64,000 bases of DNA from Chaenocephalus aceratus (lineage: Eukaryota > Chordata > Actinopteri > Perciformes > Channichthyidae), in NCBI GenBank assembly GCA_023974075.1, contig CM043801.1:16862012-16926011 (forward strand). The letters run 5' to 3'. Below are positions 46,137 through 64,000 of the stretch, in pieces. The notes under the pieces were generated by a model that did not search any database, was not told the origin of the DNA, and saw nothing but the letters and a program-made list of their open reading frames with translations. How positions within the stretch are numbered: position 1 is the stretch's first letter; the number at the start of each line of letters is the position of its first letter. The position numbers and the translations under genes were made by a program.

Positions 46137-47216
46137 TTAAGTGAGAATAGACCAAAGATGCCTTGGCTCGACTTCTTCTCGTTGCAGTCCTGGTTTCCAA
46201 GAAGAAGAGAGACGATGTCCTGCTTTAATCCAGCTTTTCACGAACGGCACTGGGTCGAATTTGTCCAAAGGGGGTCCGTTTAGGTCCACAAACGGAAGCG
46301 AAGACAGGCTCTCCTCGCGCAACCTGTTGCGGCTCTGCTTGTCGATGTTATTCACGGCGGAAAAGCCTCTTTCGCACTCAGCAGACGTGGGGAGGTAAAT
46401 GCGACTTGCTATGCATAGCCGTTCCAGTGTTTTGCCCGGTGGAGTGCCCTGCAATTTCCAGTCTCTAAACTGCTCCACGGCCTCCCCGGCTGGTTCTCCG
46501 AGCGATTTAGCCAGACGGTGCACTTCTTGTTCGCCAAACAAAGTCAAGTCTTCCTGCTCTCCAGGCCAAAAGCGCTTATCAAGAGCTTTGAGCGGCTGGA
46601 CCAAGCTTGACTCTGGTAAGAGCTTGGTTAGAGTAGCAACCACCGATTCATAAAAACGAGGCTTGTTTATTTTCCCCCTGCCTTCTGTCAGCTCTACGTC
46701 CTTAAAAAAGCCCGATGAGACGCCCTGTTCAGCCTTCTTCGTTGATCTCTCCCCGGTCGTCTTCATGGCGGTCAACACATTTATGGTTTGTTTGATGTGG
46801 ACACTTGAGTCCACAAGTGTCATTTCTCTTCTCTGCAGCTTGAGAGACAGGCTCTGGAGTTCACGCAGGATGTCTTTCATGACAGCCAAATCTTCCACGA
46901 ATCCTGAGTTGGTTAGGTGCTTGAAAAGTCCCTTGTATTTTTGCCTCTCAAGATCATTACGTGATGCGTTCTCACTGGATGTTTTAAAATGGAGTGCTAG
47001 TGCGGGGAAATCTTTCCATACAGCTTTTACTGTTTTAAAGCTGCTAGCAACCCATGTGATGGTGAACATTTGACCTATTTTCAGTATTTCCATGTTGAGC
47101 TCGGCCGCTGCTTCTTTCAGCAATCTGGAATTCCTGGTTGACTGATTGTAGAGTGAGTATAAATGTGAAATAAATATCTCAAACTGATTAGTGCCACCCA
47201 CTCCTTTTAAGAGCAT
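46137..47216 (-). pseudogene. hAT transposase, C-terminal part with dimerisation region
   Basis: A 359-codon open frame with TWVASSFKTVKAVWKDF, a helical middle section, and the hAT dimerisation motif ASRIYLPTSAECERGFSAVN then SRNRLR. The length and intact frame suggest recent activity of the family; this copy is disabled by a stop, a frameshift and an insertion. Confidence 0.85.
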
Positions 47217-47790
47217 CTTTGACTGACAGTTCTAGTCTGTGCGCCAGGCAGTGTACAGACTGCACGTTCGGAAACTTGTTTTTGAGCCTGACGACAAGCC
47301 CACTGGCTTTTCCCGTGAGCACTGCAGCCCCATCGGTGGCTATGCTTATTAGGTGCGTCTTCAAAAAGTCATCATCCATTCCAGCTTTATATAGACTCGC
47401 CATCATTGAGTTATAAATTGATTCAGCATCGACCCCATCTGTAAGTTCCACTATATCCAGGAACACATTATCTACATCCCCCTTACCACTGACATCACAT
47501 CTTACGTAAATGATTAGATAGGGACGACCGTGAACGGTACTTTAATCAATTGTGATTGATACCTTTGAATCCATTTCTTTCACATTAGAGACGAACTTGC
47601 GGCGCATTTCCTTTGCAATGTGACTTATTATTTCTGCGCATGCATGGTCAGATTTGTGGATATTCCCAACTTCGGCTCCATTCAGCTCCTGCATTGTCAT
47701 GAGGGGGTTGAGCTTTTCATAAGATAGCCTTTCCTTTGCTACGGTGTAAGCTGTTCTAAACCTGCGGTCTTCAGACTCTGGCCTGCTTAC
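47188..47790 (-). pseudogene. hAT transposase, central part
   Basis: Two blocks are in the same frame, separated by one TAA at 47542-47544. RRFRTAYTVAKERLSYEK and MDSKVSITID precede the stop. FLDIVELTDGVDAES, ISIATDGAAVLTGKASG (catalytic Asp region) and VQSVHCLAHRLELSVKD (CxxH) follow it. A frame change near 47200 leads into the C-terminal part. Confidence 0.82.
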
Positions 47791-48090
47791 CACCCCCCGC
47801 ACCAAACTGAGAACCTTCGGGGACAGAGCCTTCAGTGTGGCAGCCCCCACCCTCTGGAACGCTCTCCCTGCGGAGATTCGCAACATCCCCACAATGGACG
47901 CCTTCAAAAGGGCCCTCAAGTCCCATCTGTTCATCAAGGCTTTCGGCCCCTAAATCGATCTGTTGTTTTGTCTGTCTGACCTTTATTTTGTTTTGTTTTG
48001 TTTGTGCTTGCCCTATTCCTGTAAAGCGACCTTGGGTCCCTTGAAAGGCGCTATAGAAATCTCTCTCAGTTATTATTATTTATTATTAAA
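47790..48090 (+). mobile_element. LINE (L2/CR1/Rex1-like) 3' end inserted in hAT transposase
   Basis: The plus-strand frame reads GDRAFSVAAPTLWNALPAE, then an IRN...AFKRALKSHLF segment, and stops at 47951-47953. This is the conserved C-terminus of L2/CR1-like LINE ORF2. A short 3' UTR with AAAGGCGCTATAGAAAT and an ATT-repeat tail (to about 48088) follows. It splits the hAT transposase frame. No clear target duplication is seen. Confidence 0.82.
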
Positions 48091-48681
48091 CGAGACTGTT
48101 GTTTTCTTGAGTAAATCGGACTGTACATCAATGAAACAGTTTGGGAGGGTTTCTTTGTCTTTCATCTGTACTATTTCCACTGACCTCGCGTGGGCCTGGC
48201 TGTCCCTGTGTTTGTAGATCTTCTTTCGTAGCTGTTTTGCATCAGGGCTAGTAACATCACCATTGATCCATTCTTCCGCGAGGTGTAAACCCGGTCCCTT
48301 TAGCAGCAACGTTTTTGCTTTCCTACACACTAAGCATCCTAACTTTCCAGTCTTAATATCAAGCCAGGGGTTGCGGTCTTTCCATTCGCCCACCTGCTTC
48401 GTTGTCCAACCAGCCGGCGGAAAGTCACTAGCAGTAGCAGCTACCTCCGCAACTGCTGCGTCTTCTGAGCGCTCTGCCTCAACTTCACCTCCTTCTGGGG
48501 AGTGACTGGGCGGGACAGGAGCCCCCGACTCGCTAACGGTTCTGGTAGCGAGTGCTGTGCTCGCTGCTGCATCATCAGCATCATCTCTGGGTGTCTCTTG
48601 GTCATCTCGTGGTGTCACTTTTTTGGATGTGAACCCAAAGTGCGTGAGTGAAACACTTTGGTTTAGCTTTCTCTTAGACAT
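48090..48681 (-). pseudogene. hAT transposase, N-terminal part
   Basis: The likely start is MSKRKLNQSVSLTHFGF at 48681, chosen because an acidic, Ser/Ala/Glu-rich linker follows. Then comes a TTF/BED-like zinc finger with WLDIKTGKLGCLVCRKAK and, after the loop, HRDSQAHARS, giving a CxxC...HxxxxH set. This resembles ZNF862/KIAA1586-like host proteins derived from hAT transposases. The frame ends where the LINE fragment is inserted. Confidence 0.82.
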
Positions 48682-49048
48682 TGTAGTCCTCTCTAATGTA
48701 ACGTCTTTCTCTCCTCTTTGCTGCGCGTGGCTAATTTGTATAATTTGTGTCCGCGTCACGCAGCGTACCCGCGTCACGGCGGCTGGCTCTGCTTTTGACA
48801 GCCAAAATAGAAGATATTTGTGAATAAATGTTTTGAATTATGAATACTGGACATAGTAAGCTTAAAAACATTTTAGTGACCATTGCAAGTGACAAATACA
48901 TATTATAATTTCAGACCCCCCTAAATTTAGCTGTTGAGGCTTTCAGGGGGGCTCAGGTGTTAATCGGGGGGGTCGAGCTCCCCCGGACCCCCCCGTATTT
49001 CGTACACTGTGTGTGTCTGTGATTTTATACTGAATGTAAAGTAACTGG

Positions 49049-49212
<164 letters not shown>

Positions 49213-49300
49213 TTATTTGTGCTTGAGCAACATTTTACTTGAACTTTATTTCAATGAAATTAGTTGTAATTATTGTCCTACATTTTAAATTGTTTTACAG

Positions 49301-49408
49301 AGATGTTTCACAGCTGTCTGGGCCTAGTGGCCCACAGGTGGCGCCGTTTATCCAGCAGCCAGAACATACATCTTTTGAGCTACTTATCTCATCAAACAGT
49401 GCTCTAAG
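49301..49408 (+). pseudogene. piggyBac-derived-like gene fragment, exon 2
   Basis: A 108-bp exon between TGTTTTACAG and CTAAG|GTGAGT. Joined in phase with 45187-45333, it encodes DVSQLSGPSGPQVAPF and then IQQPEHTSFELLISS. The intron between them now holds the 45724-49009 hAT element. No continuation was found to the right, and no piggyBac catalytic domain is present in the window. Confidence 0.5.
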
Positions 49409-49597
49409 GTGAGTAGTTTGCATATATAGCAATGCCAGAGATTGTCCTGAGCATTTTGATATGTTACACATGGGGTGCCATGTTAGAAGAAATACATTTA
49501 AAAGGTGATTTAAGAAAACACCCTTAGACTCTAGAGGCAGGAGGATGTGCAAAACAGACAAACTAATAAGGCTTTATTTAAACATTAAAGAATACTT

Positions 49598-51330
<1,733 letters not shown>

Positions 51331-52398
51331 CAGGGTTGGGAGGGTTACTTTGTAAATGTAATCAGTTACTGATTACTGATTACATGGCTCTGAAAGTAAT
51401 CCGAATACAGTTACAGTTACGTGTCTTAAAACGTAATCAGATTACTTTTAGATTACTTTTGGATTACTTTCTTTTTCCTTCACAGATGGGTATGTTTTGG
51501 TGAACAGGAGACACCAAAAGGAAACTGAACGTGTTTTTACTGTTTTAATGGCGTATCAAGAGCACACTGAAACATCACATCTGAAACGATGTAACAACAT
51601 AATACACTTTTTGGGGATGCAGCTTGGGATGTGAGGAGTGAGGGACACGGCTTAGAACGGGCGTGTCGCCTTCTCTCCTGGCAGGACATGAATTAAAATG
51701 TCTAACTCGGACTTCATTTTAAGGACATTTCGGCCAGGGGTGTAGAGCTATATTTGTTCAAGCACCGGATTGGCAAAACCGGAGAGTGTGCACCAGTCTG
51801 CCTTGATCTATGAATTCATGTCCGTGACTCTCACAGTATCTGCTGCCCACAGCTGTTTTATAGAAAGGAAAACCTCCTTCACTTCATGACATCTCTGCAG
51901 CGCCAGGAGGCAGCGGGAGGGTTAACTCAGCCTCTGAGAAGACGAGCGCGCCGTGCCTTTCACGCACCGCCTTTCACGCACCGCCTTTCACGCACCGCCT
52001 TCACTGTGTATACCTTCAGAAATAATCATTAGTAAGGCTAAAGAGCGACCACACACACACACACACACACGCGATCTAAACGCAGACTATTGTTCCTCCA
52101 TGTTTCATTGTTATTGTTTCACTGAGCGAGCGGACCGCGATTTTTTTTAAACTATTTTTTGGTCCATCTGCGGCGGTAATAGGTTTTGTGGACTGTGATG
52201 AATATTAAATGTTGAGAGGAAATCTTTCCACCAATAATTCCAATAAGTAATCCAAAATGTATTCACTTCAGGTCTACGAAAGTAACTGTAATCAGATTAC
52301 TCGTTTTTCAAATGTAACGCGAGCTGAATACAGTTACTTGATTTTTGTATTCTGATTACGTAACGCCGTTACATGTATTCCGTTACAACCCAACCCTG
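51331..52398. mobile_element. hAT-type non-autonomous element (TIR CAGGGTTGGG)
   Basis: Starts CAGGGTTGGGAGGGTTACTT and ends with ACAACCCAACCCTG. TGTATACT lies on both sides (51323-51330 and 52399-52406), a perfect 8-bp target duplication. Both ends are rich in GTAATC/GATTAC words that form a long imperfect inverted repeat. The 1,068-bp interior is unrelated and non-coding, with a 15-bp tandem (CCTTTCACGCACCG type) at 51954-52003 and a short CA run at 52050-52070. Confidence 0.92.
51954..52003. repeat. 15-bp tandem repeat, three copies
   Basis: GCCTTTCACGCACC unit repeated within the hAT element. Confidence 0.9.
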
Positions 52399-53259
52399 TG
52401 TATACTTCATACAGATGAATAACCATAATTATTTTGACCTACATGTACTCAACGCTTCTATCCAAGGCTACCTGTTGCAATTGCCCTTTCCTTGCCTCTG
52501 ATGATATGGCATTGTTTTATTAACCTTTCTTTATCCCTGAGCACAAAGATAACTTGTGAAATTCCTCCTGGCTGCCTTCTAGGGTTAGTTGGTTCAAGGG
52601 CAGCATAGCGAAAGCTTGTGACTCTGCAAGTCAGGAAAGGTTTTTATTTTTTGATCAGCAGCAACAGGGGATAAGCCAATGTGCCAACATGTACTCTATG
52701 TAGTGTATGTAATGCAGTATTGAAACTATATTGTTTGTATACAAGATGGAATATGAAAAACTGAGACTTATCAACATGTAACTAATTGAAGCCAGGAGCT
52801 TTGTGATATATCCAATATACTTTTTTTTGGTCTGGAAACATAAGGCTTGATCATGAAACTGTCTGGTACAAATTAAATCGTGTAAACCATGCTGGCCAGT
52901 AATGCAACCAAAACCTCCGATGTCTTCCTTTCCCTCACATCACATCTTGCCAGGTTTCTCCCTGCTTGCCTTCGAACTACAACTCTCATCTCCTTTACCT
53001 ATCCCTCAGTCTATTACAGGCTGTACAGTATAGCATAGAGTTGTATATTAAGGGTCCCATTCCTAGCTATCCACATTCCTTGTATCTTTGACTTTACTAT
53101 TAGATAAGAGGATGTGCGCTGCGCCTGCCTTCACTTTAGTTTGAAATTGGAGCTTGCAGAGCTATTGATAGTATATCTTCAATGTTGTTGTGAAAGGTCA
53201 CCTCTAAGGGGGTGTTGAGCTTGGTGGAGGGAAGGAGTTAGTTCGTCTCTTGCCTTGTC

Positions 53260-53339
53260 TTCTTTGCACTTATTCAGACTGCGGACCTCTGTGTGGACTG
53301 AACTCCTGATTACAGGATGGGGCCAAAGACTGAAAAGGT
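53260..53339 (+). other. possible short exon with ATG (MGPKTEK)
   Basis: CTGATTACAGGATGGGGCC places an ATG in a fair Kozak context, and seven codons later comes AAAAG|GTACAG, a plausible donor. The phase does not fit the open frame of the 55013 exon, so a link is unproven. It could be a 5' exon of a + strand transcript or chance. Confidence 0.2.
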
Positions 53340-55012
53340 ACAGTTGGCGGTTTTATTCTATTGTCCATTTTTTTTTTATGCAAAACCTCTATATGTTGGA
53401 ATCTGCTTAATTCGAAAACTGATGAGTTAATCTTGCCACGGTACTACCATATTTATTTTCTGATAGATAAAGGGGTGTAGCTTGAATTTACTAGGTCACT
53501 GGAGGACTCTACTCTTGAATAGTTAGTATTGAGTCTCTGACCTAAAATATTAAATTGCATTCTTTGAGGACCAAACATTTAGAAATAAATAACAATCATA
53601 AGGAATACATGTATAAATTAAAAGTGTAGAAGGAGACAGTCTTATGCATCCTATTTACAGAACACCTTTTTAACATTGACTATTAAATGTTTTAATGCCA
53701 AGTGAAACGCCCGTAGCTAAAAGTCACCAGTCCTCCTTTAATAAAGGATGTTTATCAATCAGATTTGTCAAAAAGGCCACATATTTATTTTGCAGTTTAT
53801 TTTGTATCTGGACAAGAAGATCCTGGTTGTATCCTAACCTACCCGCTGAACCTTTTTGACAACCAGATCTTAAAACATGGCATGATTTAAAGCAATCCCT
53901 GTATACGTTTATATTTGAAGACACAAACAGTTAATTAAAGGGTCAACCTTCTTTTTGAATCATTCTTCCTGGATCATTCTTCCTTTCCTCCAGGCATAAG
54001 GCAATTTACTGTCTCTTCTATTTCCCAAACAGAGGTGTGAATACAAAGCAAGATGAATGGCTAAATACTCTGGATCTGGCGTGTTAGAATTCCTGATAAG
54101 AAAGATAAAGTTGCAAAGACAAGTGCCGCAGCTGTTGTAGAGTGAGAGCTACGTTCAGGCAAATGATCACTCATCACAGGTCTCCAGCTAGGTACACACC
54201 ATTTCGCTCTCTATGTTTCATCATGGCATTGTTCTCTTTCCTTTGGCCTTGAGGACAAAGATAACCCTGTGAAGTTCTTGTCTGGATTATTTCACACTGA
54301 TTGAGAAGGGCAGAGTCTGATGTTGTGATGGACAACTTGTAACAGGTGGCTCAATATGACAATATACCTGAGTTTGTTGTAGACCAAAGGATTCATGTTT
54401 CATTTTCATTATGGTAATTATTAGATGTTGGTTGTTCAAATCCATGGTGAACATACAATTGATTTACTTTCTTACAATAGGCCTTTACTCAGTCTGTGTT
54501 AATGGATCTTCAATTGAAAACACTAACATCACTTATGAGTTATTTTTCCTGCTCTCATATCTGGAAGTTTAGCTTCTGTCAAATGAGAATGATGAGTACA
54601 AAGCAATTGTTGGACTCGTTCTCAGATGTTAAAATCCCAGAAAAATTCTTCAACTGTTCTTCGTCCCATTTCGGATTTGTATCCGCTACTTGTTGTTTCA
54701 GCACAGTTTAATAAGCAGAATCCTCTGAGGTTGTACCAATTATTGGCGGCTTATATCTATGATTGAAAGAAATGTTGTAACTTTGATATGCTATTGTCGC
54801 TGTTGTCTGCTAATTTGTCTTTAAGTATTTCTTAACACCATAGATTACATGTTAATCATTTGAGACAGAGGAGTCTATTGTACAATTCAAGTCAGTATCC
54901 AACACTGAGCCATTGCTTATTTAATTTGTCTGCTGTTAGCATGTGGATGACAAAGAATAACACTATGCAATTGATGGGTTAAGTTAACCTTGTAATCTCT
55001 CTGCAAATATAG

Positions 55013-55157
55013 AAAACATTGGAAGGACGGGGCCATGTGAGATCAAGGTCAGCATTGAAGACACGTTTCGAGCTGATATTTACCCTTCACTGGAATACCT
55101 GTGGCAGAGAAAGCTGAGCATCAGTTCCTCCTTTGTGCTGCTGCAGGATGAAGTACG
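55013..55157 (+). CDS. unidentified gene, candidate exon A
   Basis: The exon lies between TCTCTCTGCAAATATAG and GTACG|GTAGGT. With one base carried in, it is open throughout: NIGRTGPCEIKVSIEDTF, then RADIYPSLEYLWQRKL and LLQDEV. It leaves two bases (CG) that the exon at 56872 completes to Arg. I do not recognise the protein. An alternative donor four bases on (GTAAGT) would place TAG just before the junction. No start exon was found. Confidence 0.4.
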
Positions 55158-56417
55158 GTAGGTAAGTCATAGATCCAGTTTAAAAAAGGATTTGTTTATA
55201 TTGATTGCACGCTACTTTAATCAAAAGTCATCACAGGTTACATAATGCATGTTATTGTAACATTAAAAGATATATTGTTGACTGTTTATGGTTATCAATG
55301 AATCTGACAAATGTGCAAATCGATTAACTATGTTTCACAGTTATGCATAACATAAAACCAAACTCATATGTGTAAATCAAAACCTCAGTAATGTAAAGCT
55401 TGCTCTTAATCATTCAAAACAAAAGTATAAGTACAATAACTTGAGAAGATCATATAGGTATGATGTAACTTTTCCTGCCGCTATTTCAATACCACCAGTC
55501 TCAAATAGTCGGCCAAGTTATCGATTTAAGATTTAAAAAAGTTTTGAAATTAATTGTTTTTTTAATAGACTTTCAGGCTAATTTTGCACAAACTACTCTG
55601 TAGCATGTCACATCATGAAGGAAATCATTATTTTGTTCTTTGTCAAATGTACTGTTCTACAGTGATGATGGGGTACAGTCCTCTTCAGGCTTGGTTGAAT
55701 CTGGCTTAATCCTAATAACATTCTGGTTTCCTTAAACCAGTGTTTAAATTGCCAAAGAAATACATTACAATACATGTTTACCTTAGGTTTATTATGGAGA
55801 AGGTAAAAAGACTTCTGAAATAACTTTTAAACCATCAGTAGATTATGTCTAGGTGTAGCAGCAATTTTCTCATTTTGGAATCTGTTTACAGTTCAATTGA
55901 TGTGGTAAGGAAAGGTCTTTTATATTAAGGCACAGTATTAAACATGCTGATATTGCTCTCATATATTGTCAACCTGATATATAAATCTGAGCCAATACTA
56001 TTTTAGGCCCAAGACTGGAAAAAAGCAACAAAACACTTTAAAAGTATGATAATCCCACAAACAAGTAACAGAGCTATTAGGATGTATTGGTGTCAGTAAA
56101 AACAATAAATCAAATTTAGTTATAAAGATTGATAGAAACATCTTGGCATCAATATAACAGTCAGAAAACAGTTCAGAGTGCCAGCACAAGGTGGCAGGAG
56201 CGAGCTGCTTATAAGTAACCCCTCGTCACTTGTAACCCTCCACAGGAAGTGAACACATGAGTGTGTAAAACATTGATTGGTTTTCTAATAATCTTCATCT
56301 ACTGAAATCCATTTACCAGTAATGTGATAGTGTCCATTGCGATGTGGTGATAGCCAGTCAGTTTAACATATTAAACTGCATGGTAGGTCTCCTTACTGCT
56401 CCAGACCTTTAGGTTAA

Positions 56418-56792
56418 AGGTGGGGTAGGTCGTTTTGGAGAAACCAGCTCGAGTGCGCTAGAATTTTAAAATACACAACCGGAACAAATCTGCCACTTCC
56501 TTACAGAGCCCCTCCTCCAACACACACACACGCGCACATGACCAATGAGGGCACGAGATAAGTTTGTGCACAGATGGAAGGCTGACAGCCAGGTAGGCCA
56601 TCCAGTTACTTTAGCCGGGCCGGCTAAAATGATTGGTCGTGCTTTTTACTGTACTACGGCTTCCACAGATGACATTTTTGTATGGATTTAAAGCACTTAA
56701 GATATTCATTGCTATCGGGATGTTAAGAGCATTTCATGGAATATAACAATAAGTGTATCTCGAGCCGGTTTCTCAAACGTACCTACCCACCT
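56418..56792. mobile_element. TTAA-flanked MITE, copy 2 (Kolobok-like)
   Basis: 375 bp, starts AGGTGGGGTAGGTCG and ends GTACCTACCCACCT, with TTAA at 56414-56417 and 56793-56796. The interior is clearly homologous to 24930-25308 (shared GGCACGAGATA, TACGGCTTCCACAGATGACA and GTGTATCTCGAGCCGG words). It lies between candidate exons A and B. Confidence 0.85.
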
Positions 56793-56871
56793 TTAATGTA
56801 CAAAGTTCACCTAATTGAAATAAATGAGGACTCTGTTCGTTCATTTGATTGCACTTTTTTTTATTCTACAG

Positions 56872-57037
56872 TTACTTTAAAGACAAAGGGGCCTACATCA
56901 GAGGAGAACCCAACGATCTTAGGAGGCCGTCTGCGAGTTTCACTCCTCCTCTATCCCTTTCTGTGATGAAGAATGATAAGAGAGTAGACAAAGAGAGACG
57001 GATTAGTGACAGAGGACAAACAAGACTCAACATCTAG
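56872..57037 (+). CDS. unidentified gene, candidate last exon B
   Basis: Follows TTTTATTCTACAG and, joined to exon A, reads RYFKDKGAYIRGEPNDLRRP, a SASFTPPLSLS stretch, then a basic tail ending GQTRLNI before TAG at 57035. The split codon matches exon A. It sits within 620 bp of the myosin 3' coding end on the opposite strand. The protein family is unknown to me; the basic, proline-containing end suggests a small structural or regulatory protein, but that is a guess. Confidence 0.4.
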
Positions 57038-57499
57038 TCTTACTGAAGGTAACTTGGCTAAAGATAGTGGTGACAAGTAAGTGGTACTGCCAGTGATGTA
57101 TTTCAACACTATTTAGCATTTTAAGAAAATGTGCCTTCAAAATAGATCGACAACAAAGTCAATAAGTATACTAACACCGCCAAACCATTAGCATGTTCCA
57201 CACAGCGTAAGGGCCTTTTACACTATCAAACTATCACTTTATATATGGTATGGTCTAATCACCAAAACAAACGTAAAATTTGCAGAAAATATATATCTTT
57301 TTTAAAAGAGTAACCGTTTCGATCCTTTTGTAGTTAGCATTAATGTCATGGTGCCTTTTGTGTAATCAACATTGACATGAACTCTAACACAATAGATTGC
57401 ACTAATTTAAACTAATAAAATAAAATATACTAAAAACATAAAAATAAAATTGATATTTAAAAGTCTGGTCTGATTTGTTCACTGCCATTGGAAATGATT

Positions 57500-57502
<3 letters not shown>

Positions 57503-57537
<35 letters not shown>
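57503..57537. repeat. (AT)n microsatellite
   Basis: Perfect AT alternation about 120 bp beyond the last resolved myosin exon. Confidence 0.95.
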
Positions 57538-57542
<5 letters not shown>

Positions 57543-57653
57543 AAATACTGATTTTGTTTAAAATAAAACAAGGCTTGAATGGATTACATAGAAATGGTTA
57601 CCAGGGTGAAAAATACTGTGTATATTTTAATGAAGTGAAGAGAAGCTTCTTAC

Positions 57654-64000
<6,347 letters not shown>

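Larger units (their letters stand above)
45724..49009 (-). mobile_element. hAT transposon, near full length, with nested LINE end
   Basis: The ends CAGTGTGCGAAATAC and, inverted, CAGTGTACGAAATAC differ at one base. TGTGTGTC lies on both sides (45716-45723 and 49010-49017), an 8-bp target duplication as in hAT elements. Both subterminal regions contain GGGGGGTC-rich segments. The transposase reads right to left on the minus strand. It is interrupted by a plus-strand LINE 3' end at about 47790-48090. A (CA)n tract of 81 bp sits at 45985-46065. Confidence 0.93.

Noticed and set aside
46399..47073. Plus-strand open frames of 84-136 codons
   Set aside because: Antisense to the hAT transposase; no splice or start context of their own.
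53724..53924. 66-codon minus-strand open frame
   Set aside because: No splice partner, no family resemblance, average length for chance in AT-rich DNA.

Overview
This window is a stretch of a ray-finned (teleost) fish nuclear genome. The evidence is spliced vertebrate genes with GT-AG introns, long (CA/GT)n microsatellites, and a typical teleost repeat mix (L2/CR1-like and RTE-like LINEs, a Ty3/gypsy-type LTR element, several hAT families, Harbinger-like and TTAA-flanked MITEs). There are no prokaryotic features.

Two protein-coding genes can be read with confidence and they converge. On the + strand, positions 459 to about 29136 hold the 3' part of a tau/MAP2/MAP4-family gene, best read as map4. 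Ten phase-consistent exons encode a Lys/Glu-rich region, a Pro/Ala/Lys-rich projection region, microtubule-binding repeats (459-814, 2236-2427, 4068-4152, 8639-8716, 9476-9717, 18447-18506, 22534-22626, 24079-24160, 24259-24368, 24556-24712) and a MAP4-like C-terminus. An inferred final exon at 29132 supplies the stop. The roughly 7 kb after it are nearly free of recognisable transposons and may be a long 3' UTR. On the - strand, 57654-64000 holds the rod (tail) of a sarcomeric myosin heavy chain of cardiac/slow type. It has 18 complete exons and the edge of a 19th, all joined in phase. The motor domain lies beyond the right edge, and the very short last coding exon was not resolved.

Between and inside these genes the DNA is mostly mobile elements, many with clean boundaries. 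There is a long-inverted-repeat element at 4780-7702 that carries an inverted copy of its own flank, and a second member of that terminal-repeat family at 19810-21081 with a Harbinger-like MITE nested in it. hAT MITEs lie at 9888-10506 and 51331-52398. A decayed L2-like LINE occupies about 11918-15550, a solo LTR 16535-17295, and an internally deleted hAT 24830-26102 with a nested TTAA MITE, followed by an RTE-X-like LINE. A young but defective gypsy element lies at 39707-44537. A full-length hAT element at 45724-49009 is broken by a LINE 3' end and sits in an intron of what looks like a piggyBac-derived gene fragment (exons at 45187 and 49301). Two phase-compatible exons at 55013 and 56872 suggest an unrecognised small + strand gene next to the myosin 3' end.

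No new multi-gene system was found. The most unusual items are the flank-capturing inverted-repeat element with 5-bp target duplications, the nested insertions with intact boundaries, the piggyBac-like spliced fragment, and the unidentified two-exon gene.
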